A DNA stretch of 6,128 nt from Eubacteriales Family XIII. Incertae Sedis bacterium (GTDB taxonomy: Bacteria > Bacillota > Clostridia > Peptostreptococcales > Anaerovoracaceae), in assembly GCA_031290715.1 (NCBI GenBank), contig JAITNA010000146.1, forward strand, positions 1 to 6,128, read 5' to 3'. The translations under genes were made by a program, and so were the position numbers. The notes below the pieces were generated by a model. It worked only from the letters and a program-made list of their open reading frames with translations, was not told the origin of the DNA and made no database searches. Each line of letters begins with the position of its first letter. Positions within the stretch are counted from its first letter, which is position 1. This document shows, piece by piece, positions 5,384-6,128 of the stretch.

Positions 5384-6128
5384 TTACTCCTTATTGTGCG
5401 GCTCCCGCTCGAAAATTTTGATCTGCTCGTGGCTTTGCGCGACGAGTTCGTCGATCTTTTCCGCGGAAACACCTTTCTCCTCAAGCCGATCCCTTACATT
5501 ATCGCGTACTAAGCTATAGATCAGCGCGATGAGCGGTACGCATACGACCACGCCGACGATCCCGGAAAACGCCGCGCCCGCGACGACCGCGAGCAGCACC
5601 CAGATACCCGGCAGGCTGATGATACTGCCGACGACCCGCGGATAGATCACATTGCTCTCGATCTGCTGCATCACGATGATAAAAATCACGAAAGCAAGCG
5701 CCTCCCACGGATTCACCGCAAGCAAAACGACCGCCGCCGCAATCGTACCGATGATCGAGCCGATCACGGGGATGAACGCGCAGATTCCGAGCAGGACGGC
5801 AAACATTACCGCGTAAGACGCATTGATGATCAGCATACCGATGAATACAAGAACCGCGACAATCACCCCTTCAAAAAACTGCCCCCGGACAAATCCCGCA
5901 AACGTGCGCGACGCCAAATGTGTGACGCGAAAAATCTTGAGCGACGTCTTTTCTTTGAAATGCGCCGCGATGAAAGCCCTCGTCTGCCCGGAAAGCCGGT
6001 CTTTCAGCAGCAGGATATAGATGGCGAACACCAGCCCGATTACCGCGTTCGCAAGCCCGCTGAACACCTGCTTGGTCACGCCGAGCGCCGCCGCCGCAAA
6101 ATCGGTTTCCCCGCCGGCAAGCAGATCC
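5384..6128 (-). CDS. AI-2E family membrane protein, 5' end cut by window
   Basis: The frame stays open to the right edge, giving 247 residues of the C-terminal part (numbered here from the edge) with roughly 100-150 N-terminal residues outside. Membrane segments are visible at about 23-41, 85-103, 105-138, 141-155 and 168-206. Family hallmarks are LLGICAFIPVIGSIIGTIAA (112-131), NPWEALAFVIF (139-149), the E-x4-YPRVVG element (157-167) and SLPGIWVLLAVVAGAAF followed by GIVGVVVCVPL (171-199). An amphipathic, charged tail follows (208-247). It belongs to the same superfamily as the gene after dnaE, but the hallmark stretches differ enough that recent duplication is unlikely. It is closer to the standard family pattern (IPxIGxxIG) than that gene. 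Its stop (TAA, 5386-5384) lies 2 bases before the dnaE start, and the dnaE ribosome binding site lies within its last codons, so the two should share a transcript. The substrate is unknown. Confidence 0.93.
   Translation of the reverse strand, partial: DLLAGGETDFAAAALGVTKQVFSGLANAVIGLVFAIYILLLKDRLSGQTRAFIAAHFKEKTSLKIFRVTHLASRTFAGFVRGQFFEGVIVAVLVFIGMLIINASYAVMFAVLLGICAFIPVIGSIIGTIAAAVVLLAVNPWEALAFVIFIIVMQQIESNVIYPRVVGSIISLPGIWVLLAVVAGAAFSGIVGVVVCVPLIALIYSLVRDNVRDRLEEKGVSAEKIDELVAQSHEQIKIFEREPHNKE

Noticed and set aside
4509..5519. A 336-codon open frame on the plus strand opposite the dnaE 5' part
   Set aside because: It lies antisense to the conserved PHP domain of DnaE, has no recognisable fold and spans the dnaE/transporter junction. 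Long antisense frames are common in G+C-rich coding sequence.
6077..6079. GTG as the start of the right-edge transporter gene
   Set aside because: The frame stays open for another 16 codons to the window edge, and the visible protein lacks the family's N-terminal membrane segments. The GTG is therefore internal and the gene is cut by the window.
1..6128. Search for CRISPR arrays, tRNA or rRNA genes, insertion sequences, attachment sites, retron-like or defence loci
   Set aside because: Beyond the promoter palindromes and the 12-base tandem pair I see no spaced repeats, no transposase or recombinase coding and no cloverleaf. Nearly all of 258-6128 is filled by conserved protein-coding genes.

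Overview
The window reads as part of the chromosome of a Bacillota/Clostridia-like bacterium with a moderately high G+C content. The basis is the domain order of the replicative polymerase, strong AAGGAG-type ribosome binding sites, tight overlapping gene packing and the kind of toxin-antitoxin remnant present. The assignment is an inference from gene content; no rRNA or other marker is present.

Most of the window (916 to the right edge) is one minus-strand gene cluster. Reading in the direction of transcription from the right edge, it holds the 3' part of an AI-2E family membrane protein gene (cut by the window), a complete dnaE for the DNA polymerase III alpha subunit starting 2 bases after it, and a second complete AI-2E family membrane protein gene whose GTG start overlaps the dnaE stop (GTGA). 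The spacing implies one transcript and coupling of at least the last pair. The promoter lies outside the window. The DnaE has an intact-looking PHP domain, all three catalytic aspartates, an internal clamp-binding motif and an OB fold. It ends soon after the OB fold, with little or no extra C-terminal domain.

On the plus strand, a 5-formyltetrahydrofolate cyclo-ligase gene (258-938) runs convergently into the cluster and overlaps its last gene by 23 bases, leaving no intergenic space for a conventional terminator.

The least ordinary part is the A+T-richer first 260 bases. A near-consensus promoter (TTGACA, 17-base spacer, TACATT) lies inside two adjoining 26-base palindromes. It is followed by an excellent ribosome binding site and the first codons of a RelB/DinJ-type antitoxin. 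About 17 codons in, the antitoxin breaks off, and in another frame the C-terminus of a Txe/YoeB-type toxin follows, up to its stop codon. This looks like a type II toxin-antitoxin operon collapsed by one internal deletion that kept the promoter/operator, the antitoxin start and the toxin end. The chimeric 48-codon frame now stops exactly on the TTG start of the folate gene (TTGA), so the surviving toxin-antitoxin promoter may drive a housekeeping folate enzyme. I see no complete novel system; this remnant and its promoter are the main point of interest.
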